64,000 nt of DNA from Pseudomonas sp. UBA1879 (GTDB lineage Bacteria; Pseudomonadota; Gammaproteobacteria; Pseudomonadales; Pseudomonadaceae), in assembly GCF_002338065.1 (NCBI RefSeq), contig NZ_DDHJ01000004.1, forward strand, positions 940,994 to 1,004,993. Direction: 5' to 3'. Both the position numbers and the translations under genes were made by a program. Under the pieces are notes generated by a model. That model was not told the DNA's origin. It was given only the letters and a program-made list of their open reading frames with translations, and ran no database searches. This document shows positions 16,875-25,217 of this stretch, one piece after another (the stretch's first letter is position 1; each line of letters starts with the position of its first letter).

Positions 16875-18806
16875 ATGAGCACGACACGATTGACCATGGC
16901 CCAGGCCCTGGTGAAGTTTCTCGATAACCAGTACGTCGAAGTCGATGGCGTGCAGAGCAAATTCGTCGCCGGGGTGTTCACCATTTTTGGCCACGGCAAC
17001 GTGCTGGGCGTGGGCCAGGCGCTGGAGCAGGACAGCGGCGAGTTGATCGTGCATCAAGGCCGCAACGAGCAGGGCATGTGCCACGCCGCGATGGGCTTCG
17101 CCAAGCAGCACCTGCGGCGCAAAATCTACGCCTGCACCTCGTCGGTCGGCCCCGGTGCGGCGAACATGATCACCGCTGCCGCCACCGCATCGGCCAACCG
17201 CATTCCACTGTTGCTGCTGCCCGGCGACGTGTACGCCAGCCGCCAGCCGGACCCCGTGCTGCAACAGATCGAACACTTCCACGACCTCAGCATCAGCACC
17301 AACGACGCCTTCAAGGCGGTGAGCAAATACTGGGACCGGATCAATCGCCCCGAGCAGTTGATGAGCGCCGCGCTGAATGCAATGCGCGTGCTCATCGACC
17401 CTGCAGACACCGGCGCGGTCACCCTGGCGCTGCCCCAGGATGTACAGGGCGAGGCCTACGATTACCCGGATACCTTCCTGCAAAAGCGCGTGCACCGCAT
17501 CGACCGTCGCCCGCCGACTCAAGCCATGCTCAAAGACGCGGTGACGCTGCTCAAGGGCAAGCGCAAACCGCTGCTGATCTGTGGCGGCGGCGTTCGCTAT
17601 TCCGGCGCAGCCGCAGAATTGCAAGCGTTCGCCGAACGTTTCGACATCCCCTTCAGCGAAACCCAGGCGGGCAAAAGCGCGATTGTCTCGGCGCACCCGC
17701 TGAACATGGGCGGCATCGGCGAAACCGGTTCTCTGGCGGCCAACACCCTGGCCCGCGAAGCTGACCTGATCATCGGCGTCGGCACCCGTTACAGCGACTT
17801 CACCACCGGCTCCAAATCGCTGTTCCAACACCCGGAGGTGCAGTTCCTCAACCTCAATGTCGGCGCCTTCGACGTGCAGAAGCTCGACGGCGTGCAGGTG
17901 CTGGCCGACGCGCAACTGGCGTTGCAGGCACTGACCGAAGCGTTGGGCGACTACCGTTCGCAATGGGGCGATGCACCGCGCGAGGCTCGGACGGCGCTGG
18001 ATGCGGAAGTGGACCGCTTATACGCCGTCGACTACCAGGCTGAGGATTTCCAACCGGAAGTCGCCGGGCATCTGGACCCGCAGGTGCTGCGTGATTTCAT
18101 CGAAATGACCGGCTCGTGCCTGACCCAAAGCCGCGTGCTCGGCGTGCTCAATCAGCAGTTGCCGCAAGACGCGGTGATCGTGGCGGCGGCGGGCAGTCTG
18201 CCGGGCGATCTACAGCGGGCCTGGCGCAGCACCAGTGTCGACAGCTATCACGTCGAGTACGGCTATTCCTGCATGGGTTACGAAGTGAACGCGGCGCTGG
18301 GTGTGAAGATGGCCGCGCCCGAGCGTGAGGTGTATGCGCTGGTCGGCGACGGCTCGTACATGATGCTGCACTCGGAGCTGGCGACGTCGATTCAGGAGCG
18401 GCGCAAGGTCAACGTGGTGCTGCTGGACAACATGGCCTTCGGTTGCATCAACAACCTGCAAATGGGCAACGGCATGGGCAGCTTCGGTACCGAGTTCCGT
18501 TATCGAAATCCCGAGACCGGGCTGCTGGACGGTGACTTCGTGCCCGTGGATTTCGCCATGAGCGCGGCGGCCTACGGCTGCAAGACGTATAAAGTGACGA
18601 CCGTCGACGAGCTGGAAGCGGCGCTGGCCGATGCGCGCCAGCAAAGCGTTTCGACGTTGATCGACATCAAGGTGCTGCCCAAAACCATGATCCATGGTTA
18701 CCTGTCCTGGTGGCGGGTGGGCGTGGCAGAAGTGTCCACCACCGGTGGCACCGCCGACGCGTATGAACGGCAGAAAACGATGCTCGCCAAAGCGCGGAAA
18801 TATTGA
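16875..18806 (+). CDS. iolD: 3D-(3,5/4)-trihydroxycyclohexane-1,2-dione acylhydrolase
   Basis: A 643-residue thiamine-diphosphate enzyme that opens the cyclohexanedione ring to 5-deoxy-glucuronate. It has the three-domain ThDP layout: N-terminal pyrimidine domain with the GRNEQGMCHAA glutamate region, a central Rossmann-like domain, and a C-terminal pyrophosphate domain with GDGSYMMLHSELATS (about residues 492-506) leading to VVLLDN. Start 16875 is after AAGGTG; the upstream frame is non-conserved. It is preceded by a REPIN and followed by another. Confidence 0.95.
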   Translation: MSTTRLTMAQALVKFLDNQYVEVDGVQSKFVAGVFTIFGHGNVLGVGQALEQDSGELIVHQGRNEQGMCHAAMGFAKQHLRRKIYACTSSVGPGAANMITAAATASANRIPLLLLPGDVYASRQPDPVLQQIEHFHDLSISTNDAFKAVSKYWDRINRPEQLMSAALNAMRVLIDPADTGAVTLALPQDVQGEAYDYPDTFLQKRVHRIDRRPPTQAMLKDAVTLLKGKRKPLLICGGGVRYSGAAAELQAFAERFDIPFSETQAGKSAIVSAHPLNMGGIGETGSLAANTLAREADLIIGVGTRYSDFTTGSKSLFQHPEVQFLNLNVGAFDVQKLDGVQVLADAQLALQALTEALGDYRSQWGDAPREARTALDAEVDRLYAVDYQAEDFQPEVAGHLDPQVLRDFIEMTGSCLTQSRVLGVLNQQLPQDAVIVAAAGSLPGDLQRAWRSTSVDSYHVEYGYSCMGYEVNAALGVKMAAPEREVYALVGDGSYMMLHSELATSIQERRKVNVVLLDNMAFGCINNLQMGNGMGSFGTEFRYRNPETGLLDGDFVPVDFAMSAAAYGCKTYKVTTVDELEAALADARQQSVSTLIDIKVLPKTMIHGYLSWWRVGVAEVSTTGGTADAYERQKTMLAKARKY

Positions 18807-18820
18807 TGCACACAAAACGT

Positions 18821-18953
18821 GTAGGAGCGTGGCTTGTCCCGCGATCGGCTGCGCAGCAGCCGTAAAATCGGTGTACGCGGAGTGTCACGCAAATGGCGTC
18901 GTCAGAGTTCACGACTGCTGCGCAGCCGATCGCGGGACAAGCCACGCTCCTAC
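18821..18953. repeat. REP pair, GTAGGAGCGTGGCTTGTCCCGCGATCGG-type family
   Basis: Outer arms GTAGGAGCGTGGCTTGTCC and its complement, with second inner arms CGATCGGCTGCGCAGCAG / CTGCTGCGCAGCCGATCG. It lies between iolD and the oxidoreductase gene. Confidence 0.95.
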
Positions 18954-18974
18954 AGTGGAGAGGAGTAGACCTTT

Positions 18975-19994
18975 ATGAAAATCGGACTCATCGGTTACGG
19001 CAAAGGCGGGCGGTTCTTTCACGCGCCGTTGCTGGCCAGCCTGCCGGGCGCGACGTTTGCCGGGGTGGTGACGCGTTCCCCCGAGCGGCGCCAGACGTTG
19101 AATAAGGATTACCCCAACGTCCCGGCATTCGACAGCCTGGGCGACCTGGTCGCGGCAGGGGTCGATGCGGTAGTGATTTCCACGCCGCTGGCGTCGCGTC
19201 GTGCGCTGATTCTGGAGGCCATCGAGCTCGGCATTCCGGTGGTCAGCGACAAGCCGTTTGCCCCTTCGGCCAACGATGCGCAGGCGCTGGTCGACGCCGC
19301 CGAACGCAAGGGCGTATTGCTCGGCGTGTACCAGAACCGCCGCTGGGATTCGGATTTCCTCACCGTGCGCAAACTGATCGATCAAGGTGTGCTGGGTGAA
19401 ATCACGCGGTTTGAATCGCGCGTCGAACGTTATTCGCCGTCGTCGGTGGGCAAGGAAAGTGGGGGCGGAATTTTGCGGGATTTGGGCAGCCATCTGGTGG
19501 ATCAAGCGCTGCTGTTGTTCGGCCCGGTCACGCGGGTGTATGCCGAACTGTTATTCCCCACACCCGAGCAAACGGTCGATCACGGCTTTTTCGTGTCATT
19601 GATTCATGAACAGGGTGTGACCTCCCATCTGTGGGGCAACTGCCTGCAAAACGCCCAAGGCCCGCGCTTTCGGGTTAACGGCTCCCAGGGCTGCTATACC
19701 GTTGAAGGCCTCGACGGCCAGGAAGCGGCTGCCCTGGCCGGGTTGTCGCCCCGCTCCGAAGGCGAACGCTGGGGCGTCGAAGAACACCGCCGCTGGGGCT
19801 GGTTCGAGCAGGGCGAACACCGCGAACGCGTCCCGTCTGAACGAGGCGATTGGCTGGCGTTCTACCGGCAATGGCAAGAAGCCGTGATGAATCAGCGCCC
19901 AAATCCGGTGGATGCACGGGACGCGGTGGCGTCCGCGAAGGTGCTGGATGCTGCCAGAATCAGCGCCTTGGAAGGACGAGTTATAGCGCTGTAA
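18975..19994 (+). CDS. Gfo/Idh/MocA oxidoreductase, YdgJ/IolW-type (scyllo-inositol dehydrogenase-like)
   Basis: A 339-residue NAD(P)-dependent dehydrogenase. The N-terminal Rossmann motif is IGLIGYGKGGRFFHAPL, followed by VVSDKPFA (EKP-type motif as DKP) and NRRWDSDFLTVRKL; these are typical of the E. coli YdgJ and Bacillus IolW/IolU group that interconverts scyllo-inositol and scyllo-inosose. It is not a typical IolG, whose N-terminus is IGVIGTGAIG-like. In this locus it most probably oxidises an inositol isomer and may substitute for, or complement, an IolG encoded elsewhere. The stop is 26 bases before a REPIN. Confidence 0.85.
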   Translation: MKIGLIGYGKGGRFFHAPLLASLPGATFAGVVTRSPERRQTLNKDYPNVPAFDSLGDLVAAGVDAVVISTPLASRRALILEAIELGIPVVSDKPFAPSANDAQALVDAAERKGVLLGVYQNRRWDSDFLTVRKLIDQGVLGEITRFESRVERYSPSSVGKESGGGILRDLGSHLVDQALLLFGPVTRVYAELLFPTPEQTVDHGFFVSLIHEQGVTSHLWGNCLQNAQGPRFRVNGSQGCYTVEGLDGQEAAALAGLSPRSEGERWGVEEHRRWGWFEQGEHRERVPSERGDWLAFYRQWQEAVMNQRPNPVDARDAVASAKVLDAARISALEGRVIAL

Positions 19995-20019
19995 CTCAAA
20001 CGCCATGGCTCAGCATTCT

Positions 20020-20106
20020 GTAGGAGTGAGCTTGCTCGCGATTGCGGTCATGCTGACACCCTCGAATTGTCTGGCCGGACGCAATCGCGGGCAAGCGCGC
20101 TCCTGC
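20020..20106. repeat. REPIN, GTAGGAGTGAGC family (decayed right arm)
   Basis: Arms GTAGGAGTGAGCTTGCTCGCGATTGCG and CGCAATCGCGGGCAAGCGCGCTCCTGC. The right arm has several mismatches, so the element is older or diverging. Confidence 0.9.
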
Positions 20107-20604
20107 AATGGGCTGGCTTGCACCCATGAAAACACGTGGTTGAACATCGAAATAGAAAAATAGAAATAAATTCTAAAACCGGTTGAAGTAGAAATTATTT
20201 TCCAATAGAGTCGTTTCCAGGTTGCCGAATCTCGACGTTCAGACCCGATCCGCTACGCTTCCGGCCTGATCGATTCACACAAAAACAAGAATGCCAAGAA
20301 GACAGGTACCGTCGATGAAGATGTTCAAAACAGCCGTCAAGGTCTGCCGTTCCGCATCACGTTCGTTGCTCGCCGCCCCCCAGGCGCCGTCGCGTATTGC
20401 CCTCGACAGCACGCTCGACAAAACCCTCGAAACCATCGCCCGCGTTCTCTGCGTTCAAAGCAGGGGCGTGATGGTCTGCGGCTCGGCGAGTGTGTCGGTG
20501 GCACATTTTCCCTCCCCGGCCTTTTCCCCGCCCGGCAATACCCTCTGAACACAGCTGTCGTTAGCCAATTCATACAACAACAAGAATTTGGAGAAAGACC
20601 GTTC
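20107..20604. promoter_or_regulatory. Inositol-transporter leader with AT-rich palindromes
   Basis: A long leader before the ABC binding protein gene. TAGAAATAAATTCTA at 20161-20175 and GAAATTATTTTCC at 20191-20203 resemble the AT-rich elements upstream of iolC, pointing to shared RpiR-type control. A 20-base sequence ATTCACACAAAAACAAGAAT at 20273-20292 is nearly repeated (18/20) as ATTCATACAACAACAAGAAT at 20568-20587 just before the gene. A small open frame after the first copy (20291-20548) lacks recognisable sequence and is not called. Confidence 0.55.
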
Positions 20605-21534
20605 ATGAACACCAAAGCCCGTTTTACCTCGCTGGCACTGGCCCTGATGCTCAGCAGCGGCGCTGCGTTGGCGGCCGACCTGAAAATTGGTGTGGCCATG
20701 TCGCAGTTTGACGACACCTACCTGACCTACATGCGCGAAGACATGGGCAAAAAGGTCAAGGACATGGGCGGCGTCGACCTGCAATTCGTCGACGGCCGCA
20801 ATGACGTCAACAAACAGCTCGACCAGGTGCAGGAGCTGATCGGCAAAAAAGTCGACGCGCTGATCGTCAACCCGGTGGACACCGCCGCCACCGCCCGTAT
20901 CACCAAAGCCGCCACGGCTGCCGGGATCCCGCTGGTCTACGTCAACCGTCGCCCGGATGACCCGAAACTTCCCGAAGGCGTGGCCTCCGTGACTTCCGAC
21001 GACAAGGAAGCCGGACGGATGCAGATGGAATACCTCGCCAAGAAGATGGACAGCAAAGGCTCGGTGGTGATTCTGCTGGGCGAGCTGGCCAACAACTCGA
21101 CCCGCGACCGCACCGAGGGCGTGAAAGAAGTCCTGAAAAAATACCCGGACATCAAGATCACCCAAGAGCAGACCGGCGCCTGGCAGCGTCAAAAGGGCAT
21201 GGACCTGACCAACGACTGGCTCACCCAGGGCCGCGATTTCAACGCCGTGATCGCCAACAACGATGAAATGGCGATCGGCGCTGCGATGGCCTTGAAAAGC
21301 GCGGGCAAGAAGAAAGGCGACGTGCTGGTCGCCGGTGTCGACGGCACGCCGGATGGCCTGGCGGCAGTCAAGAACGGCGACCTGACCGTCTCGGTGTTTC
21401 AAGACGCCAAAGGCCAGGGCGAAGGCGCCATCGATGCTGCCGTGAAGCTGGCCAAGAAGGAGACCCTGCCGCAACAGGCCATCGTCATTCCCTTCAAATT
21501 GATCACGCCGGAAAACGTCAACACCTTCAAATAA
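20605..21534 (+). CDS. Sugar (probable inositol) ABC transporter substrate-binding protein
   Basis: A 309-residue periplasmic binding protein of the ribose-type family (Peripla_BP_4). A Sec signal peptide with cleavage after ALAA (about residue 23) is visible: basic MNTKAR start, hydrophobic core, AAA/ALA end. The mature protein begins ADLKIGVAMSQFDDTYLT, and conserved VDALIVNPVD, NNDEMAIGAAMAL and VAGVDGTPDGL segments follow. Genes for an ATPase and permease come next in the same direction, so it delivers the substrate to that importer. Inositol is inferred from location after iol genes and operator likeness. GGAG lies upstream of ATG 20605. Confidence 0.9.
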   Translation: MNTKARFTSLALALMLSSGAALAADLKIGVAMSQFDDTYLTYMREDMGKKVKDMGGVDLQFVDGRNDVNKQLDQVQELIGKKVDALIVNPVDTAATARITKAATAAGIPLVYVNRRPDDPKLPEGVASVTSDDKEAGRMQMEYLAKKMDSKGSVVILLGELANNSTRDRTEGVKEVLKKYPDIKITQEQTGAWQRQKGMDLTNDWLTQGRDFNAVIANNDEMAIGAAMALKSAGKKKGDVLVAGVDGTPDGLAAVKNGDLTVSVFQDAKGQGEGAIDAAVKLAKKETLPQQAIVIPFKLITPENVNTFK

Positions 21535-21615
21535 CGTTCACACCACGACAACGCACTGGGTGCAGCGGCCGACCTGAGGCCCGCTGCGCCGATGTCGCTT
21601 GAGGAGCCTGTGATC

Positions 21616-23178
21616 ATGTTTGCTTCGGCTACTGCTTCAACGTCCGTTACCACCACCGCCGACCTCGCGGCCTCCGCTGCGCCGCCTCCTTATCTGCTGG
21701 AAATCAGCAACATCAGCAAAGGCTTCCCGGGCGTGGTGGCGCTGGACAACGTCGAACTGCGGGTGCGTCCCGGCAGTGTGCTGGCGTTGATGGGCGAGAA
21801 CGGCGCGGGCAAGTCCACGTTGATGAAAATCATCGCCGGGATCTATCAGCCTGACGCCGGCGAAATCCGTTTGCGGGGCAAACCGGTGGTGTTCGACACG
21901 CCGCTGTCGGCGTTGCAATCGGGCATCGCGATGATCCATCAGGAACTCAACCTGATGCCGCACATGACCATCGCCGAGAACATCTGGATCGGTCGCGAAC
22001 AGCTCAATGGCCTGCACATGGTCGATCACCGCGCCATGCACCGCTGCACCGCCGAACTGCTGGAGCGGCTGCGCATTGACCTCGATCCCGAAGAACATGT
22101 GGGCAACCTGAGCATCGCCGAGCGGCAGATGGTCGAGATTGCCAAGGCGGTGTCTTACGACTCGGACGTGCTGATCATGGACGAGCCGACCTCGGCCATC
22201 ACCGAAAAGGAAGTCGCACACCTTTTTTCGATCATTGCCGACCTGCGGGCGCAGGGTAAGGGCATCATCTACATCACTCATAAAATGAATGAAGTGTTCG
22301 CCATCGCCGATGAAGTGGCGGTGTTTCGCGATGGCGCCTATATCGGCCTGCAGCGCGCCGACAGCATGGACGGCGATAGCCTGATTTCGATGATGGTGGG
22401 GCGCGAACTCACCCAACTGTTCCCCGAGCGCGACACGCCAATCGGTCAACGGCTGCTGTCGGTGCGCAACCTGTCACTGGACGGCGTGTTCAAGGACGTG
22501 TCTTTCGATTTGCATGCTGGTGAAGTGCTGGGCATTGCCGGATTGATGGGCTCCGGCCGCACCAACGTCGCCGAAACACTGTTCGGCATCACCCCCTGCA
22601 CCGGCGGTGAAATTCAGCTGGATGGCGTGCCGATCAGAATCAGCGACCCGCACTTCGCCATCGAAAAAGGCTTCGCGCTGTTGACCGAAGATCGCAAGCT
22701 GAGCGGCCTGTTTCCGTGCCTGTCGGTGCTGGAAAACATGGAAATGGCAGTCCTGCCGCATTACGTCGGCAACGGCTTCGTGCATCAGAAAGCGCTGCGC
22801 GCGTTGTGCGAAGACATGTGCAAAAAGCTGCGGGTCAAGACCCCGTCGCTGGAGCAGTGCATCGACACGCTGTCCGGCGGCAATCAACAAAAAGCGCTGC
22901 TGGCGCGCTGGCTGATGACCCATCCACGAGTGCTGATTCTCGACGAGCCAACCCGGGGCATCGATGTCGGCGCCAAGGCCGAAATCTACCGGCTGATTTC
23001 CCTGCTCGCCAGCGAAGGCATGGCCGTGATCATGATTTCTTCGGAGCTGCCTGAAGTGCTGGGCATGAGCGACCGGGTGATGGTCATGCACGAAGGCGAA
23101 CTGATGGGCACGCTGGACCGCGCCGAGGCGACTCAGGAGCGGGTCATGCACCTGGCATCGGGGCATTCGATCCATTGA
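21616..23178 (+). CDS. Sugar (probable inositol) ABC transporter ATP-binding protein
   Basis: A ~520-residue ATPase with two fused nucleotide-binding domains, the rule for ribose/inositol-type importers. The first has Walker A GENGAGKST, signature LSIAERQMVEIAKA and Walker B LIMDEPTSAI; the second has the degenerate Walker A GLMGSGRTN, signature LSGGNQQKALLARWL and LILDEPTRGIDVG. ATG 21616 is chosen because GAGGAG lies at 21601-21606; in-frame alternatives exist at 21592 and GTG 21610. It is 81 bases after the binding-protein gene. Confidence 0.92.
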   Translation: MFASATASTSVTTTADLAASAAPPPYLLEISNISKGFPGVVALDNVELRVRPGSVLALMGENGAGKSTLMKIIAGIYQPDAGEIRLRGKPVVFDTPLSALQSGIAMIHQELNLMPHMTIAENIWIGREQLNGLHMVDHRAMHRCTAELLERLRIDLDPEEHVGNLSIAERQMVEIAKAVSYDSDVLIMDEPTSAITEKEVAHLFSIIADLRAQGKGIIYITHKMNEVFAIADEVAVFRDGAYIGLQRADSMDGDSLISMMVGRELTQLFPERDTPIGQRLLSVRNLSLDGVFKDVSFDLHAGEVLGIAGLMGSGRTNVAETLFGITPCTGGEIQLDGVPIRISDPHFAIEKGFALLTEDRKLSGLFPCLSVLENMEMAVLPHYVGNGFVHQKALRALCEDMCKKLRVKTPSLEQCIDTLSGGNQQKALLARWLMTHPRVLILDEPTRGIDVGAKAEIYRLISLLASEGMAVIMISSELPEVLGMSDRVMVMHEGELMGTLDRAEATQERVMHLASGHSIH

Positions 23179-23246
23179 CGGCCTGCCACGGGGCTTGAAG
23201 CCCGCGACGTTCCCGACGCGGCTCTGCAGAAGAACAAGAGGCACAG

Positions 23247-24275
23247 ATGAAGATGAACGCGATACTCGACAATAAACCTGCCCTGGCGCCGACTCGGCAC
23301 AAGCGCCGGATGCCCACCGAGCTGAGCATCTTTCTGGTATTGATCGGCATCGGCCTGATCTTTGAAATCTTCGGCTGGGTCGTCCGCGACCAGAGCTTTT
23401 TGATGAACTCCCAGCGCCTGGTGCTGATGATCCTGCAGGTGTCGATCATCGGCATGATCGCCATTGGCGTGACCCAAGTGATCATCACCACGGGCATCGA
23501 CCTGTCGTCGGGCTCGGTGCTGGCCCTGACCGCGATGATCGCCGCCAGCCTCGCGCAATCCTCCGATTACACCCGTGCCGTGTTCCCGTCGCTGACCGAC
23601 CTGCCAGTGTGGATCCCCATCGCCGCCGGGCTTGGGGTAGGGCTGCTGGCCGGCGCGATCAACGGCAGCATCATCGCCATCACCGGCATCCCGCCGTTCA
23701 TTGCCACCCTGGGCATGATGGTCTCGGCCCGTGGCTTGGCGCGTTTTTACACCGGCGGTCAACCGGTGAGCATGCTCAACGATTCCTACACCGCCATCGG
23801 ACAGGGGGCGATGCCAGTGATCATCTTTCTGGTCGTTGCGGTGATCTTTCACGTCGCCCTGCGCTACACCAAGTACGGCAAATACACGTATGCCATCGGC
23901 GGCAACATGCAGGCAGCGCGCACTTCCGGGATCAACGTCAAGCGCCATCTGGTGATTGTCTACAGCATCGCCGGGCTGCTGGCCGGTCTGGCCGGAGTAG
24001 TGGCCTCGGCGCGTGCTGCCACCGGGCAAGCGGGCATGGGTGTCTCGTACGAACTGGACGCGATTGCCGCAGCCGTCATCGGCGGCACGAGCCTGGCAGG
24101 CGGCGTGGGTCGTATCACCGGGACCGTGATCGGCGCGCTGATCCTGGGCGTGATGGCCAGCGGGTTCACCTTCGTCGGCGTCGATGCCTATGTGCAAGAC
24201 ATCATCAAAGGCCTGATCATCGTGGTCGCGGTGGTGATCGACCAATACCGCAACAAGCGCAAACTCAAGCGCTGA
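23247..24275 (+). CDS. Sugar (probable inositol) ABC transporter permease
   Basis: A 342-residue membrane permease of the BPD_transp_2 family. About eight to ten hydrophobic segments are present from residue 27 on, with VIITTGIDLSSGSVLALT and GGNMQAARTSGINV (EAA-like cytoplasmic loop) typical of RbsC/IatP proteins. AGAGG precedes ATG 23247; a second ATG two codons later is possible. It completes the importer with the two upstream genes and is followed by a strong terminator. Confidence 0.93.
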   Translation: MKMNAILDNKPALAPTRHKRRMPTELSIFLVLIGIGLIFEIFGWVVRDQSFLMNSQRLVLMILQVSIIGMIAIGVTQVIITTGIDLSSGSVLALTAMIAASLAQSSDYTRAVFPSLTDLPVWIPIAAGLGVGLLAGAINGSIIAITGIPPFIATLGMMVSARGLARFYTGGQPVSMLNDSYTAIGQGAMPVIIFLVVAVIFHVALRYTKYGKYTYAIGGNMQAARTSGINVKRHLVIVYSIAGLLAGLAGVVASARAATGQAGMGVSYELDAIAAAVIGGTSLAGGVGRITGTVIGALILGVMASGFTFVGVDAYVQDIIKGLIIVVAVVIDQYRNKRKLKR

Positions 24276-24294
24276 AGCCTCGAGCAATATCGAC

Positions 24295-24319
24295 AAAGGG
24301 CCTGGATTCAGGCCCTTTT
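24295..24319 (+). terminator. Rho-independent terminator of the inositol transporter genes
   Basis: AAAGGGCCTG / CAGGCCCTTT is a perfect 10-base stem with loop GATT followed by TC and T-rich bases. It lies 20 bases after the permease stop. Confidence 0.9.
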
Positions 24320-24623
24320 CGTTTTCAGGCGGCTTGAACCGAAAAGCGACAGACCTGTCAGAAGGCGTCTTCAACGAAAACATCACGCCGTAATCAATCG
24401 AAACATAGGTTTGGCTCAATACCACAAGGGTTTTGGGGGCTTGTTGAGCGAATCTTGTTCAATTATGTTGCCGAGTACGACACCCGGCCTTAGACTGCCG
24501 CCCCTCGTAAATGGAGTGTCGGGTGCGGCTGGAGACGACGGCGCTGGTGACTCGCGACCATTACGACGGGCCAAGATGCTCCCTGGATTGGCCCTCATGC
24601 ACGTTTTTTTATTAGAGAAATCA
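24320..24623. other. Intergenic region upstream of the DksA2-like gene
   Basis: About 300 bases with no gene that I can support. It must hold the promoter of the dksA-like gene. I looked for a Zur-type palindrome (known upstream of some zinc-independent DksA genes) and did not see a convincing one. Confidence 0.5.
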
Positions 24624-25028
24624 ATGACCAAGGAAAAGTTGCTGGCGATGCCGGCCGATGACTACATGAATGCGGAGCAACACGCTTTCTTCATCGAGCT
24701 GCTGCAAGCCATGAAAGTGGAAATCCACGAGCGCATCGAGCAGAGCCGTATCGCTATCGAAAGCCTGGACACCCCGGCTGATCCCGCCGACGCCGCTTCC
24801 GTCGAAGAAGAGCGCCATTGGCTGGTCAACGTGATCGATCGCGATCAGCGCATGTTGCCTCAACTGGAAATGGCCCTGACCCGTATTGCCGAAGACACCT
24901 TCGGCTGGTGCGATGACAGTGGTGAGCCCATCGGCCTGAAGCGTCTGCTGATCAGCCCGACCACCAAATACTGCATCGAAGCGCAGGAACGCCACGAGCA
25001 GATTGATCGGCACCAGCGTCAGGCCTGA
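24624..25028 (+). CDS. DksA/TraR-family transcription factor lacking two zinc cysteines (DksA2-like)
   Basis: A 134-residue DksA paralogue. The coiled-coil tip keeps the two acidic residues in DPAD (D53 and D56) needed for action in the RNA polymerase secondary channel. The C-terminal zinc-finger position reads C96-x2-S99 and C117-x2-A120, so only two of the four zinc cysteines remain, as in P. aeruginosa DksA2, which works without zinc. It probably modulates rRNA and stress promoters with ppGpp, especially in zinc starvation. The start 24624 is chosen for family length; an upstream frame exists but is not conserved. Confidence 0.88.
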   Translation: MTKEKLLAMPADDYMNAEQHAFFIELLQAMKVEIHERIEQSRIAIESLDTPADPADAASVEEERHWLVNVIDRDQRMLPQLEMALTRIAEDTFGWCDDSGEPIGLKRLLISPTTKYCIEAQERHEQIDRHQRQA

Positions 25029-25045
25029 TCCGCCCACGGTGGCTT

Positions 25046-25081
25046 GAAGCCCGATTGCCTCGCGAGGCCGTCGGGCTTTTT
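25046..25081 (+). terminator. Rho-independent terminator after the DksA2-like gene
   Basis: GCCCGA ... TCGGGC arms (25049-25054 and 25071-25076) enclose an inner GCCTCGCGAGGC hairpin and are followed by TTTTT. Confidence 0.88.
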
Positions 25082-25217
25082 GTCGCCTGCGATATGTGAA
25101 TCCACCCACTGATCGAGCGGCAGAAATCCGACCGGCTACCACTAACGGCTCATGGCGCATGGCCGCTATCTGGCGTTTAATGCTTTCAAAATAACGATAA
25201 GCAGGGTGGTCACGGAT

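Noticed and set aside
20291..20548. 85-codon plus-strand frame between the REPIN and the inositol-binding protein gene
   Set aside because: No recognisable domain or ribosome site; I treat it as leader or relic sequence (see duplicated leader finding).
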